64,000 bases of DNA from Candidatus Nomurabacteria bacterium (GCA_943354745.1 CALRDB010000002.1:1-64000), one strand, 5' to 3'. Counted from the stretch's first letter, positions 1 through 8,382 are shown. Numbers and translations are program-made. Notes: generated by a model not told the origin, from the letters alone.

Positions 1-737
1 TCGTACTGGCCCTGTATGAAGTCTTTCCAGAGAGGACTGTCCACGTTATTCCCCCCGCGAACCCACAGACGGTAATACGTCTGTTCCCGCGGTGAGAGCG
101 GTTCCTTGTACGTCTCAATCAAAGGGCGGAGGGTATATTCACAGGTCTCCCCCCAGGTACGCGTCTCATTTTCAATCCACTTTTCAAAGGGATACGTCGC
201 CTCCTCCTTCGGCATGTCACTACCTGCCAAATGGTCGAGTTCATGGAGAAAGTCCACAACGATCAGAACCTCAATCGAGTCTTCCCGCAGCCCAAGCTTT
301 TGCCAGGCCTCCCACATATCCATTACCGAAGGCATGGATAATGTAATGGTAGGATTCGTAGCTTCAACACTCGCCGCCATCGCTACCAGTTTGCTTGATG
401 GGTGGTACTTATTTACGGGGTTAAGAATGTAACCCTTTCCATACTGCTGCTGTATTTTTTGAGCAAGTAGGTCGTATCGTTCCTGAATCTTTGAAAGTCG
501 GAACTGGTGGCCTGGAAACGTTTCCGTGAGAAGCCGTGCGAGGCGGAGATCCATAAACTCCTGCATCTCCTCCAGCGTTCTCGAAGACTCTTCAGGGTTG
601 GCTTGAACTGACTTTCGGGCGTCTGCCGGAGACGTTGAACGTGGGGGTGATGGAAGAAGGAAAATGATTGCCCCGAACATGAGAAGACCAAATACCAAGA
701 TTTTGAGACTACTGATTTTTCGTTTTTTATTTTTCAC
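1..737 (-). CDS. Membrane-anchored putative metalloprotease-like protein (3' end outside window)
   Basis: I read an open frame from a GTG at 737 to the window edge with no stop, so the C-terminus is cut off. A Shine-Dalgarno-like AAGGA lies just before the GTG. The N-terminus is Lys/Arg-rich followed by one hydrophobic segment (LVFGLLMFGAIIFLLP), so the protein is probably anchored and faces outward. The middle contains DFLHELDHLAG, which includes a perfect HExxH string, followed by a WGETCEYTLRPLIET segment. The next gene downstream in the window is a paralogue with the same layout (DFIHQLDHLA, TCEFSIRPILET). The HExxH reading is an inference from a short motif only; no named family is recognised. 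Promoter-like TTGACA lies upstream. Confidence 0.65.
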   Translation of the reverse strand, partial: MKNKKRKISSLKILVFGLLMFGAIIFLLPSPPRSTSPADARKSVQANPEESSRTLEEMQEFMDLRLARLLTETFPGHQFRLSKIQERYDLLAQKIQQQYGKGYILNPVNKYHPSSKLVAMAASVEATNPTITLSMPSVMDMWEAWQKLGLREDSIEVLIVVDFLHELDHLAGSDMPKEEATYPFEKWIENETRTWGETCEYTLRPLIETYKEPLSPREQTYYRLWVRGGNNVDSPLWKDFIQGQY

Positions 738-761
738 AATGTCCTTTCCTTTCAAACCACA

Positions 762-790
762 CCGTAACATGTAAAGAGTGTTGTTGTCAA
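762..790 (-). promoter_or_regulatory. Promoter of the anchored HExxH protein
   Basis: On the minus strand TTGACA (785-790) is followed after 17 nt by TTACGG (762-767), about 25 nt before the GTG start. The paralogue at 870-1586 has the same TTGACA, 17 nt, ATTACG arrangement further right, so both copies seem to have kept the promoter after duplication. Confidence 0.5.
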
Positions 791-822
791 TTTTTCGGGG
801 TGTGGTATAAGGAAAAATCAAC

Positions 823-852
823 AAAAAAATACCGCCCTTGGGAAGGGCGGTA
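823..852 (-). terminator. Intrinsic terminator after the second paralogue
   Basis: On the minus strand a GC-rich hairpin (TACCGCCCTT, loop, AAGGGCGGTA) is followed by seven T. It separates the two paralogous genes, which therefore look independently transcribed. Confidence 0.85.
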
Positions 853-869
853 GATAAGCCGAGCTCAGT

Positions 870-1586
870 CTATTTTGGCTCTCTAAAATACTCTCTTTCA
901 ATGAAAGCTTTCCATTTTTCACTTGATACATTTCGACCCGATGCAACCCATGCCTTGTAATAGACGGAATGTCTTGGTGCAACCCTTAGTCCAGGGGTCT
1001 CCAGAATCGGCCGAATGGAAAATTCGCACGTTTGCGCCCATGCCGCGAGTTCATTCTTTGTCCATTTTTTTTGCGAGGGTATCTCACCCTCTTTAAGCCT
1101 GTGTCCGAGCGCGAGGTGGTCCAGCTGATGTATGAAGTCAATCAAGAAGAACCGCTCTGAATCCTCTTCGGTTACCCCCGCACCCCTCTCTTCTTCGAAA
1201 AGGCGCATTAACGGTGATAAGAACACAACGATGATAGGGTCACCATCTTGAAATTCCGACGTAATCACTGTGAATGGGCTGAGAGGATGCTGAGCATCCT
1301 CCACTTTAAATCCAAGGAGATGCTCTTCACCATACAGACGGTCGATCTTCTTTCGAAGGGTGTCGTGACGCCTTTGAATCTGGGGAAGTTCGTAGCTTCC
1401 AGACGGAAGGTCCTCTATAAGTAACTTTTGAAGATGAGCATCAACGAACAGCTGATGCTTCCGCGCAGACTTTTCCGTGGGGTCACTCGACAGTTCTTCG
1501 AAAGCATACCGAAGGGCAAGTGTTGCCAAAAACAACACCAGAACAAGGGGCTTACTTAACTTTTTCTTTTTCGTTTTTTTTCGCAC
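870..1586 (-). CDS. Membrane-anchored paralogue with degenerate HExxH motif
   Basis: About 238 residues from a GTG at 1586, chosen over the upstream ATG because AAAGGA sits at the right distance and the same arrangement occurs in the neighbouring paralogue. A basic N-terminus (RKKTKKKKLSK) precedes a hydrophobic anchor (LVLVLFLATLALRYAF). The body contains DFIHQLDHLALGH, where the Glu of the HExxH seen in the paralogue at 1-737 is Gln, then WAQTCEFSIRPILET. If the family is a metalloprotease this copy may be inactive or regulatory. No known family name can be given. It is divergently arranged to rmuC, and a TTGACA box overlaps the shared upstream region near 1630. Confidence 0.7.
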   Translation of the reverse strand: MRKKTKKKKLSKPLVLVLFLATLALRYAFEELSSDPTEKSARKHQLFVDAHLQKLLIEDLPSGSYELPQIQRRHDTLRKKIDRLYGEEHLLGFKVEDAQHPLSPFTVITSEFQDGDPIIVVFLSPLMRLFEEERGAGVTEEDSERFFLIDFIHQLDHLALGHRLKEGEIPSQKKWTKNELAAWAQTCEFSIRPILETPGLRVAPRHSVYYKAWVASGRNVSSEKWKAFIEREYFREPK

Positions 1587-1681
1587 AGGGTCCTTTCTGA
1601 GGACAACGTAATATAGAAATACGTGTATTGTCAATGCCGATAAAAACAGCGCTTAATTCATTTTTCATTTATACTACGGAG

Positions 1682-2776
1682 ATGCAAACAACACTCTTAA
1701 TTGTCGCACTGGTAGTAGGTTTGGTCACCGTCGGTGCTGTTATCCTGCTCCTGCTCCGTCTACGGAATATGCAACAGCCGAAGAACGACGAAACGGCGTT
1801 TAAATTACTGTTCCAGCAGATGGGTGAACAGACGCGCTCGCTTGACCAGAAACTACACGAACTGACCCGTACCGTGGACGCGAAGATGGGGGAGACCACC
1901 AAGCAGATGGGGGAGACGATGCGCAATCAGTTTAGCGAATCCTCGAAACTCATCAAGGAAGTGACGGAAGGATTGATAAAGCTTGAAGAGGGGAACAAGC
2001 AAGTAGTTTCTTTCGCAGAACAACTCCAGAACTTGCAGGACATTTTGAAGAACCCGAAGCAGCGTGGAATACTGGGCGAATACTATCTGGAAACGCTTCT
2101 CAAAAATGTGCTTCCGCCAAGCAACTACAAAATGCAATATGCATTCGCGAATGGAGAGATTGTAGATGCGGCGGTCTTTGTGAAAGAGAAAATAATTCCG
2201 GTAGACTCGAAGTTCAGTCTTGAGAATTACAACCGTCTTGCGGAGGCGAAGGACCCGTCGGAAAAAGAGCGGTTGGAGAAGCTGTTCGTGAATGATCTAA
2301 AACTGCGCATTACGGAAACCTCTAAGTATATTCGCCCATCCGAAGGGACAATGGACTTCGCTTTTATGTTCATCCCGCATGAAGCCATCTACTATGACCT
2401 CCTCGTCAACAAAATCGGATTGGTAACAGACGACACCGAGAACCTGATACAGCGCGCCGCGAGTAAGTACAAAGTTCTGATTGTCTCGCCCACGTCATTT
2501 CTTGCGTACCTTCAGACCGTGATGCAGGGGCTAAAGGCGCTTCAAATCGAGGAAACTGCGAAGGATATAGTGAAAAGGGTAGACGACCTCGGGAAGCATT
2601 TGAAGAGTTACGAGGAGTACCACACGAAGCTCGGTAACGCCATTTCCACAACAGTAAATCACTACACGGCATCTGGTAAGGCGTTCAAGCAGATTGATAA
2701 AGATATCTTGAAGGTAACCGGCACATCAATCGGTTTCGAGCCACTCGCGATTGATAAACCGGCGTTGGAGGAATAG
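1682..2776 (+). CDS. rmuC: DNA recombination protein RmuC
   Basis: About 364 residues. An N-terminal hydrophobic segment (LLIVALVVGLVTVGAVILLLL) anchors it, followed by a long coiled coil with repeated MGET/MGEQ heptads, then the RmuC nuclease-like core (GILGEYYLETLLKNVLPP, VDSKFSLENY, FIPHEAIYYDLL, VSPTSFLAYLQTV). RmuC proteins limit inversions and rearrangements at short inverted repeats; the core belongs to the restriction-endonuclease-like fold. The ATG at 1682 is preferred because the residues upstream in frame look random. A TATACT box ends 7 nt before this ATG, so the message may be leaderless. Confidence in the family is high, in the exact start moderate. Confidence 0.92.
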   Translation: MQTTLLIVALVVGLVTVGAVILLLLRLRNMQQPKNDETAFKLLFQQMGEQTRSLDQKLHELTRTVDAKMGETTKQMGETMRNQFSESSKLIKEVTEGLIKLEEGNKQVVSFAEQLQNLQDILKNPKQRGILGEYYLETLLKNVLPPSNYKMQYAFANGEIVDAAVFVKEKIIPVDSKFSLENYNRLAEAKDPSEKERLEKLFVNDLKLRITETSKYIRPSEGTMDFAFMFIPHEAIYYDLLVNKIGLVTDDTENLIQRAASKYKVLIVSPTSFLAYLQTVMQGLKALQIEETAKDIVKRVDDLGKHLKSYEEYHTKLGNAISTTVNHYTASGKAFKQIDKDILKVTGTSIGFEPLAIDKPALEE

Positions 2777-2863
2777 ATAGAAGGAATTCATCTACTCGTT
2801 ATTCATATCTATTTGTCGTCCGAAATTAGACGAAGTAGTTTTTTTTTGAAATAATGGAGCACT

Positions 2864-4147
2864 ATGCAACCAGCGCACCAAAAAAAACAGTCTATTATTT
2901 TTGCCGTGATGTTACTTGCAGTAGTCTTTTATGCCGGTGTACTACTGGGTAGACATGACCGACCTTCTGTAGCCTCCGTAACGTCCCTCACCAACAAGGA
3001 AGCACCACCGGAAGTCCTACTTTCAACCGACTTCACTCCTTTCTGGACCGCTTGGAATATATTGAATAGCACATATGTAGCGGCGACGAGCACTGCTGTC
3101 GCTAACGATACCGAGAAACTGTGGGGTGCCATTAGTGGCCTAACGGCATCTCTTAAGGACCCGTACACTGTATTTTTCCCACCGGAAGAATCAGCAATGT
3201 TCGAGAACGAGATTAACGGCAACTTTCAAGGAGTGGGTATGGAAGTTGGTATAAAGGAAGAAGTGCTTACCGTTATTGCCCCACTAAAGGGTACTCCAGC
3301 AGAACGAGCCGGCATCCGTCCCGGTGACAAAATACTCAAGATTGACGATGAAGTCAGTACGAATCTTCGAGTAGATCAAGCGGTAAAGCTTATTCGTGGT
3401 AAAAAGGGAACCGCGGTACGTCTTATGATATTCCGTGAAGGGAAGTCGGAGCCTTTTGAGGTGACGGTCATACGAGACATCATCGACTTGCCTACGATTG
3501 ATACCGAGCTTAAACCCGGAAAAACCGCCACGAGCTCCAGTAATACGATTGCGGGAACAGGATTACAAAAGGACGGCGTTTTCATCATCAGGCTCTATAG
3601 TTTTTCGGCAAATTCGGCAAACCTATTCAAAGGTGCTCTCAGAAAGTTCATATCAAGCGGTTCACACAAGCTTCTGTTCGACCTTCGAGGTAACCCGGGT
3701 GGGTACCTCGACGCCGCAGTCGAGATGGCAAGTTATTTTCTTCCCACAGGGAAAGTTATCGTCACTGAAAATTCAGGAACAGCCAGTAAGGGAAAAGTAG
3801 ACCGAAGCCTTGGCTATAATCTATTTAATAAAAATCTCCGAATGGTCATCCTGGTCAATGGTGGCTCTGCTTCCGCATCGGAAATTCTTGCCGGAGCACT
3901 CCAGCAACATGGAGTTGCTCAGCTTGTCGGAACACAAACATTCGGTAAAGGATCGGTCCAACAACTGATTAAGGTAACTCCAGAAACATCACTCAAAGTA
4001 ACCGTAGCGCGTTGGTTTACACCCAATGGCACCTCTATTTCTCTCAAAGGAATCACCCCTGATGTAGTGGTGAAGATGACACCAGAGGATATCGAGAAGA
4101 AACGCGACCCCCAACTAGAGAAAGCTATTGAACTACTCAACAAATAG
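2864..4147 (+). CDS. ctp: Carboxy-terminal processing protease (S41 family)
   Basis: 427 residues with an N-terminal signal anchor (IIFAVMLLAVVFYAGVLL), a tail-protease N domain, a PDZ domain (GVGMEVGIK, then GTPAERAGIRPGDKI) and the S41 catalytic core. The serine in NGGSASASEILAGAL (about residue 334) and the lysine in QTFGKGSVQ (about 361) form the Ser/Lys dyad expected for this family. It would cleave C-terminal tails of envelope proteins outside the cytoplasmic membrane. The ATG at 2864 has GGAG five bases upstream. It lies alone between rmuC and rplI, same strand. Length is typical for bacterial Ctp. Confidence 0.93.
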   Translation: MQPAHQKKQSIIFAVMLLAVVFYAGVLLGRHDRPSVASVTSLTNKEAPPEVLLSTDFTPFWTAWNILNSTYVAATSTAVANDTEKLWGAISGLTASLKDPYTVFFPPEESAMFENEINGNFQGVGMEVGIKEEVLTVIAPLKGTPAERAGIRPGDKILKIDDEVSTNLRVDQAVKLIRGKKGTAVRLMIFREGKSEPFEVTVIRDIIDLPTIDTELKPGKTATSSSNTIAGTGLQKDGVFIIRLYSFSANSANLFKGALRKFISSGSHKLLFDLRGNPGGYLDAAVEMASYFLPTGKVIVTENSGTASKGKVDRSLGYNLFNKNLRMVILVNGGSASASEILAGALQQHGVAQLVGTQTFGKGSVQQLIKVTPETSLKVTVARWFTPNGTSISLKGITPDVVVKMTPEDIEKKRDPQLEKAIELLNK

Positions 4148-4242
4148 TCGACAACTAAACTACGAATGACAAAAAGAGAAAGATGGGGTATCCTCTTAGG
4201 GTTATCAAGGTATCGGTTATTCAGCTATAAATTGTTGCTTCT

Positions 4243-4686
4243 ATGAAAATAGTGCTACTTAAAGATATTGCGGGTGTTGGCCGAAGAAACGAAGTTAAGA
4301 ACGTATCCGATGGATACGCGCTTAATATGCTTATCCCGAATAAACTTGCCGTCGTTGGAACACCATCAGCCATAGCCCATGCCGCACGACTAAAGGCAGA
4401 ACAAGAAGGGGAGCGTAAATTGCAGGAAAATCTATTACTTAAGAATTTCTCCTCACTCGAAGGAGTGGAAATAGAGCTCACCGAAAAAGCTAACGAGAAA
4501 GGACACTTGTTCGCCAGCGTTCATACCAGCACAATTGCCTCTGAGCTAAAAAAGCAAAAAGGCATCGATGTCCTTCCTGATTTCTTGCACGTTGAAAAGC
4601 CTATTAAGGAAATCGGCGCTCATACGATTACCGTAAAGGCGCACGACAAGACAGGGACATTTTCTCTCGTGATAAAAGCGCTCTAA
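4243..4686 (+). CDS. rplI: Ribosomal protein bL9
   Basis: 147 residues, the normal full length. The N-terminal domain starts with MKIVLLKDIAGVGRRNEVKNV and carries the signature stretch DGYALNMLIPNKLA; a connecting helix and the C-terminal domain (GHLFASVHTSTIASELKKQ, then HTITVKAHDKTGTF) follow. bL9 binds 23S rRNA near the L1 stalk. Some CPR lineages are known to lack L9, so its presence is of taxonomic use. No obvious Shine-Dalgarno is seen. It converges on rpmA across a shared bidirectional terminator. Confidence 0.95.
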   Translation: MKIVLLKDIAGVGRRNEVKNVSDGYALNMLIPNKLAVVGTPSAIAHAARLKAEQEGERKLQENLLLKNFSSLEGVEIELTEKANEKGHLFASVHTSTIASELKKQKGIDVLPDFLHVEKPIKEIGAHTITVKAHDKTGTFSLVIKAL

Positions 4687-4745
4687 TAAGCCGAGTTACA
4701 GAAAAGCGCTTGACCCTGGGGCAAACCCCCAGCAGAACCGAAATT

Positions 4746-4782
4746 AAAAACTCCCCCTCAATAGAAACGAGGGGGAGTTTTT
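4746..4782. terminator. Bidirectional terminator between rplI and rpmA
   Basis: CTCCCCCTC and GAGGGGGAG form a strong stem flanked by A-rich sequence on the left and T-rich on the right, so it can end both converging transcripts. Confidence 0.9.
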
Positions 4783-4793
4783 AATTTTATTTC

Positions 4794-5066
4794 TTATTGA
4801 ACACTCACTTCTTTTCGCATCACCATACGCCCGTCATATTTGATCTTGCGTCGATTTTTGAAGGAGACAATACCGTCTTTATCGGCAAAGAGGGTGTGGT
4901 CCTTGCCCACTGAGACGTTCTTGCCGGGAAGAACCTTGGTGCCTCGCTGACGGATGATAATGTTTCCGGTCTTTGCTTTTTGACCAGCATGCAATTTAAC
5001 CCCGAGGTAATGTGGGTTTGATCCTGTTAGGTTTTTTGCGGTCCCGCCGGCTTTTTTGTGTGCCAT
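4794..5066 (-). CDS. rpmA: Ribosomal protein bL27
   Basis: 90 residues starting MAHKKAGGTAKNLTGSNPHY, the diagnostic bL27 N-terminus that reaches towards the peptidyl-transferase centre; no Firmicutes-type cleavable extension is present. The central GVKLHAGQKAKTGNIIIRQRGTK and the FADKDGIVSFKNR segments match the family. The usual partner rplU is not next to it in this window. It is transcribed away from the anchored protein at 5175 and converges on rplI. Confidence 0.96.
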   Translation of the reverse strand: MAHKKAGGTAKNLTGSNPHYLGVKLHAGQKAKTGNIIIRQRGTKVLPGKNVSVGKDHTLFADKDGIVSFKNRRKIKYDGRMVMRKEVSVQ

Positions 5067-5174
5067 GGTAAGAAGAGGTAATTAGTAGACAGTATGTATA
5101 TAAATAGAGGGAGAACGTGGCCTCGAATAAGCTTCGTCTACCTACTAAGTACCAGTTACTATATACTTAGTTGC

Positions 5175-5615
5175 ATGAATATACCCGAAGTAAGGGAAAA
5201 AATCAAGTTGTTGCAGGACCGTCTTAACACTCGGGAACTATACACCGTTTTACTGATTTTAGTCGTTGGTTTTGGCTCTTTTGGACTTGGTAGACTTTCA
5301 ACGATTCGGGAAGGGAAGCCGCCTGTCCTTGTTGAACAGGCAAATACTCCTATTCTTTCCACTCCGAATTCACCCGAAGGGAACACAGTGGTGGTAACAC
5401 CCCCTTCTAAAAGTACAGGGCTAGCAGCAGTTCATTCTGCTACACCCGCCTCAGGTGGACAGCTTGTGGCCTCAAAGGGCGGAACAAAGTACTATTTCCC
5501 TTGGTGTGGTAGTGCTGCGCGCATTTCTGAAGCGAACAAAATCTGGTTCAATTCAGTGGAGGAAGCACGGAAGGCAGGGTATACACCAGCATCAAATTGC
5601 AAAGGACTGAAGTAG
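5175..5615 (+). CDS. Anchored protein with Ada-like metal-binding motif domain
   Basis: 146 residues from the ATG at 5175; the in-frame extension to 5094 is not protein-like. A short cytoplasmic N-terminus precedes one membrane segment (LYTVLLILVVGFGSFGLG), then a Pro/Ser/Thr-rich linker, then a C-terminal module ending YYFPWCGSAARISEANKIWF...NSVEEARKAGYTPASNCKGL. That ending resembles the small Ada-type zinc-binding or thermonuclease-associated modules that are common at the ends of anchored Parcubacteria proteins. The role is unknown; the domain is probably outside the cell. The reading of the end domain is by pattern only. Confidence 0.7.
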   Translation: MNIPEVREKIKLLQDRLNTRELYTVLLILVVGFGSFGLGRLSTIREGKPPVLVEQANTPILSTPNSPEGNTVVVTPPSKSTGLAAVHSATPASGGQLVASKGGTKYYFPWCGSAARISEANKIWFNSVEEARKAGYTPASNCKGLK

Positions 5616-5657
5616 TGGGTAGTTTGTAGTTGGTAGAAGAATCGGAGTTTTATTCGC

Positions 5658-5951
5658 ATGCGCAATTCGCTAAACATATCTACAATGAAATATACAAGGG
5701 ACATAGTGCTGACGGTATTGGGGTGGGCGTTTATCGTTATCGGAATCCTCGGCATCTTTTTGCCGTTCCTGCAGGGCATTCTCTTTATTGTTATTGGTGT
5801 ATATCTTCTTTCAATCGGTTCGCCGAAAGCCCATGCAAAATTACATGCGATGTATATCGCGTTCAAGATGCGCTTTCCCCGCGCCGCGTTTACACTGGTA
5901 AAAGTTGAAAAAAAGTGGGAGGATATGATTTCCCGTTGGCGTCGTCCATGA
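5658..5951 (+). CDS. Small membrane protein, PGPGW/DUF454-like
   Basis: 97 residues from 5658 (an alternative ATG is at 5685). Two closely spaced hydrophobic helices (IVLTVLGWAFIVIGILGIFLPF and GILFIVIGVYLLSIG) joined by a short turn with GI-GIFLPF-QG resemble the two-helix PGPGW or DUF454 type of small membrane protein. A basic amphipathic C-terminus follows. Function unknown. GGAG lies nine bases before the first ATG. It is followed by a dispersed repeat (5952-6018) and then tRNA-Val. Confidence 0.6.
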   Translation: MRNSLNISTMKYTRDIVLTVLGWAFIVIGILGIFLPFLQGILFIVIGVYLLSIGSPKAHAKLHAMYIAFKMRFPRAAFTLVKVEKKWEDMISRWRRP

Positions 5952-6018
5952 AGGTTTGTTCTTCTTTCCCCTTTTCAAAGGGGAAGTACCGAGTCTGCGA
6001 GGGGTAGGGGTTTTGAAA
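5952..6018. repeat. Dispersed CPR-type repeat (same family as the truB insertion)
   Basis: TTCCCCTTTTCAAAGGGGAA is a near-perfect palindrome, followed by GTACCGAGTCTGCGAGG. The second string is found, reverse-complemented as CCTCGCAGACTCGGCACCTCC, inside truB near 34107. The two sites therefore carry copies of one dispersed element. Confidence 0.65.
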
Positions 6019-6050
6019 AGGAATTCAGCACATATATCGTTAGGTAGCAT

Positions 6051-6124
6051 GTGCGTTTAGCTCAGTTGGTTAGAGCGTGCGATTCACATTCGCAAGGTCG
6101 CAGGTTCGATTCCTGCAACGCGCA
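6051..6124 (+). tRNA. tRNA-Val (CAC)
   Basis: A full cloverleaf can be drawn. Acceptor GTGCGTT pairs with AACGCGC (one T.G pair), the D arm is GCTC...GAGC, the anticodon stem TGCGA/TCGCA has loop TTCACAT with anticodon CAC at 6085-6087, and the T arm is GCAGG-TTCGATT-CCTGC. CCA is not encoded; the discriminator is A. The next CDS starts 2 nt after the end. Confidence 0.9.
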
Positions 6125-6126
6125 TT

Positions 6127-7128
6127 ATGAGTTTCTGGGTTACACGTGTCTCTAAGTTTTTGGTACTCGCACTTGCGATCCTTTTTGTTACTTGTACCGT
6201 GATGATTGCTTCTGAACATACCGTAACTATAGAGAAGGCGAGAACTCCAAAAGTGGTACAAAAATCAAATGAAATTAGAATGGTTTTCGTCGGAGATATC
6301 ATGCTCTCCCGAAACATCGGGGAGACAATAGCGAAAAAGAAAGATCCGACGTTTTTCTTCGCCTCGACTACCGAGTTTCTAAAATCCGCCGACATTACCT
6401 TTGGAAATCTTGAAAACCCTGTCTCAACCAGAGGAATAAGATCGGGAAGTATCTATTCGTTCCGCGCAGACCCGCAAACACTCCAAGGGCTCACATCAGC
6501 GGGTTTTAATGTCGTCTCTATCGCCAACAACCATATTTGGGACTATGGCAAACAAGCATTCAAGGATACTCTGTCGAATCTATTGGAAAACGACATTGGT
6601 GCTGTTGGTGGGGGAGAGAACTACGCTGAAGCCCATACGCCTAAAATACTCGTGGTAGGGAAGACACGTATAGCATTTCTGGCCTATACCAACCTCATCT
6701 CTCCGAAGCTAGGGCTTGCAAGTTCCACTCCCGCAATTTCAAGATACGACGACACTATTCTTCAGACTGATATTACCGAAGCCAAAAAAGTGTCTGACTT
6801 TGTCGTGGTTTCCTTTCACTGGGGGGATGAATACCAAACCAAGCACAATCCCGAGCAGGAGAGGGTGGGGAAGTTCGTCATAGATGCGGGTGCGAATCTC
6901 GTCATCGGACACCATCCGCATGTCGTACAGGAGGTTGAGGAATATAACGGGGGATATATCGCCTACAGTCTCGGCAATTTCATCTTCGACCAGAATTTTT
7001 CAAAGGACACGAAACACGGACTCGCGCTAGTCGTTACACTAAAGGACGACAAAATCATCTCCGTTGATAAAAAAGAAGTCTCTTTCGCTGATGGCTATCA
7101 CCCTTATTTTGCCGAACATAATAAATAA
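6127..7128 (+). CDS. CapA family (PGA_cap) metallophosphatase-like protein
   Basis: 333 residues. An N-terminal hydrophobic segment (FLVLALAILFVTCTVMIAS) acts as signal or anchor. The CapA core follows: FVGDIMLSRNIG, ADITFGNLENPVS, FNVVSIANNHIWDYG, VVVSFHWGDEY and GANLVIGHHPHVVQ, which carry the family's metal-binding Asp, Asn and His residues. CapA proteins take part in poly-gamma-glutamate or related capsule synthesis, but in small genomes the substrate is unknown. The ATG lies 2 nt after tRNA-Val, so processing of that tRNA would leave an almost leaderless message. Confidence 0.9.
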   Translation: MSFWVTRVSKFLVLALAILFVTCTVMIASEHTVTIEKARTPKVVQKSNEIRMVFVGDIMLSRNIGETIAKKKDPTFFFASTTEFLKSADITFGNLENPVSTRGIRSGSIYSFRADPQTLQGLTSAGFNVVSIANNHIWDYGKQAFKDTLSNLLENDIGAVGGGENYAEAHTPKILVVGKTRIAFLAYTNLISPKLGLASSTPAISRYDDTILQTDITEAKKVSDFVVVSFHWGDEYQTKHNPEQERVGKFVIDAGANLVIGHHPHVVQEVEEYNGGYIAYSLGNFIFDQNFSKDTKHGLALVVTLKDDKIISVDKKEVSFADGYHPYFAEHNK

Positions 7129-7254
7129 GGATCTTCAAACCGCAGCCACTTATGGGATGCCACAGCAAGTCATTGACGAATTAATTCAAGAGAGTATTCT
7201 AATGTGTATAACTGCCAACCTCGTAAAGCCGTTAAGTAACGCAAACAAAAATAT

Positions 7255-7647
7255 ATGAAAAACGCTTTTGAAAGTTCGCCAGAAACAGTAGCGAGTGCTC
7301 AACCCGAAAATAGAGCCGAGGTTAGTGCCGCTGAATTAAAAGTAAAGTATCAACTGACGGACGAAACTTGTAATCTCCCCGAGGAATCGGAGGAAAGAGT
7401 TAGCAGAATCCTAGCGGAAAGAGAACGACTCGAACGTATCCATAGAGGTTTTACAAGAGAAATCCCGGAGATTCAAGTTGCTTTGAGGTTGCCGGAGGAC
7501 GACCCTCATTTTAAAGGTATGAGAACCAGCCCGAATGCTTATAGGATGCGACTACAGGAGTGCCAAACCGCTCTTCCCCTCGTTTTTGATCGTATCAAGG
7601 AACTTGAATCAAGGAGTAAGAAAGTGCTTATTCCTTTCCAAGAATAG
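7255..7647 (+). CDS. Hypothetical protein
   Basis: 130 residues, charged and mostly helical by composition, no signal peptide or membrane segment. It contains the Glu/Arg-rich stretch ESEERVSRILAERERLERIHRGF, likely a coiled coil, and ends in a second helix (RIKELESRSKK). It is not recognised. It lies between capA and tRNA-Pro on the same strand and is followed at once by a strong intrinsic terminator, which supports it being a real gene end. A 64-residue frame at 7064-7258 that overlaps capA was not accepted. Confidence 0.5.
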   Translation: MKNAFESSPETVASAQPENRAEVSAAELKVKYQLTDETCNLPEESEERVSRILAERERLERIHRGFTREIPEIQVALRLPEDDPHFKGMRTSPNAYRMRLQECQTALPLVFDRIKELESRSKKVLIPFQE

Positions 7648-7656
7648 GCCCTCCTA

Positions 7657-7684
7657 TAAAAGCCGCCATATGGCGGCTTTTACC
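7657..7684 (+). terminator. Intrinsic terminator
   Basis: AAAAGCCGCC-ATAT-GGCGGCTTTT, a 10 bp stem with a four-base loop and T-rich tail, directly after the hypothetical gene at 7255-7647. Confidence 0.85.
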
Positions 7685-7710
7685 TTTCTTTGCTAAAGTA
7701 GTTCACACTA

Positions 7711-7781
7711 CGGGATGTAGTATAACGGTAGTATCTACGATTCGGGTTCGTAGGGTCCGAGTTCAAATCTCGGCATCCCGA
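7711..7781 (+). tRNA. tRNA-Pro (CGG)
   Basis: Acceptor CGGGATG pairs with CATCCCG, T arm CCGAG-TTCAAAT-CTCGG, anticodon stem TACGA/TCGTA with loop TTCGGGT, anticodon CGG at 7743-7745. CCA is not encoded. The next CDS starts with ATG at 7783, one base after the discriminator. Confidence 0.9.
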
Positions 7782-7782
7782 C

Positions 7783-8382
7783 ATGATAATTGTCGACGTA
7801 GAATCAACCGGCGTAGATGCCAAACTAAACTCGCTCCTTTCGGTAGGGGCGCTGGATTTTGATAATCCCGAGAATCAGTTCTATATGGAATGCCGGGCGT
7901 TTGAGGGAGCGCACGTGGAAAAAGAAGCACTTGTGGTAGCAGGATTTAATGAAATCCAAATCCATGACCAAACAAAAAAAACGGACAGGGAAGTGGTGAT
8001 CGCTTTTTTGGCATGGATGAAGACCTGCAAGGAATGGACCCTTGTGGGACAAAATCCATCATTTGACCGCGACTTCTTAGAAAAAACTGCCCACCGGTAT
8101 CATATCGATTGGCCTCTCGCTCATAGGACGATTGATCTTCATTCGATTGCCTATTTTGAGCTTCTCAAAGCAGGGAAGGAGATTCCTCGCAAGAATAACC
8201 ATACCGCCCTCAACCTCGATAGGATTCTAGAACAGGTAGGTCTACCCACTCGTACTAAAAGCCATAACGCACTCGATGACTCAAAGCTCGAAGCAGAAGC
8301 ATTTTCAAGATTACTTAATGGAAAGGGACTTTTGACCCAATATAGCCATTTCCCGATACCATCCAACGCAAAAAAGTCCTAG
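7783..8382 (+). CDS. DnaQ-like 3'-5' exonuclease (DEDDh)
   Basis: 199 residues that are almost entirely the exonuclease domain. Exo I is VDVESTGVD, Exo II is WTLVGQNPSFDRDFL, and Exo III is KSHNALDDSKLEAEAF with the expected His and Asp, so this is the DEDDh class that includes DnaQ and oligoribonuclease. Whether it acts on DNA or RNA cannot be told. The ATG is one base from the 3' end of tRNA-Pro, so RNase processing of the tRNA would give a leaderless message. Followed by a strong terminator. Confidence 0.88.
   Translation: MIIVDVESTGVDAKLNSLLSVGALDFDNPENQFYMECRAFEGAHVEKEALVVAGFNEIQIHDQTKKTDREVVIAFLAWMKTCKEWTLVGQNPSFDRDFLEKTAHRYHIDWPLAHRTIDLHSIAYFELLKAGKEIPRKNNHTALNLDRILEQVGLPTRTKSHNALDDSKLEAEAFSRLLNGKGLLTQYSHFPIPSNAKKS

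Noticed and set aside
92..432. Plus-strand ORFs at the left edge
   Set aside because: They are shadows of the minus-strand anchored protein gene that runs off the window.
7064..7258. 64-residue ORF between capA and the hypothetical gene
   Set aside because: More than 60 bases overlap capA in another frame, composition is not convincing and no start signal is seen.
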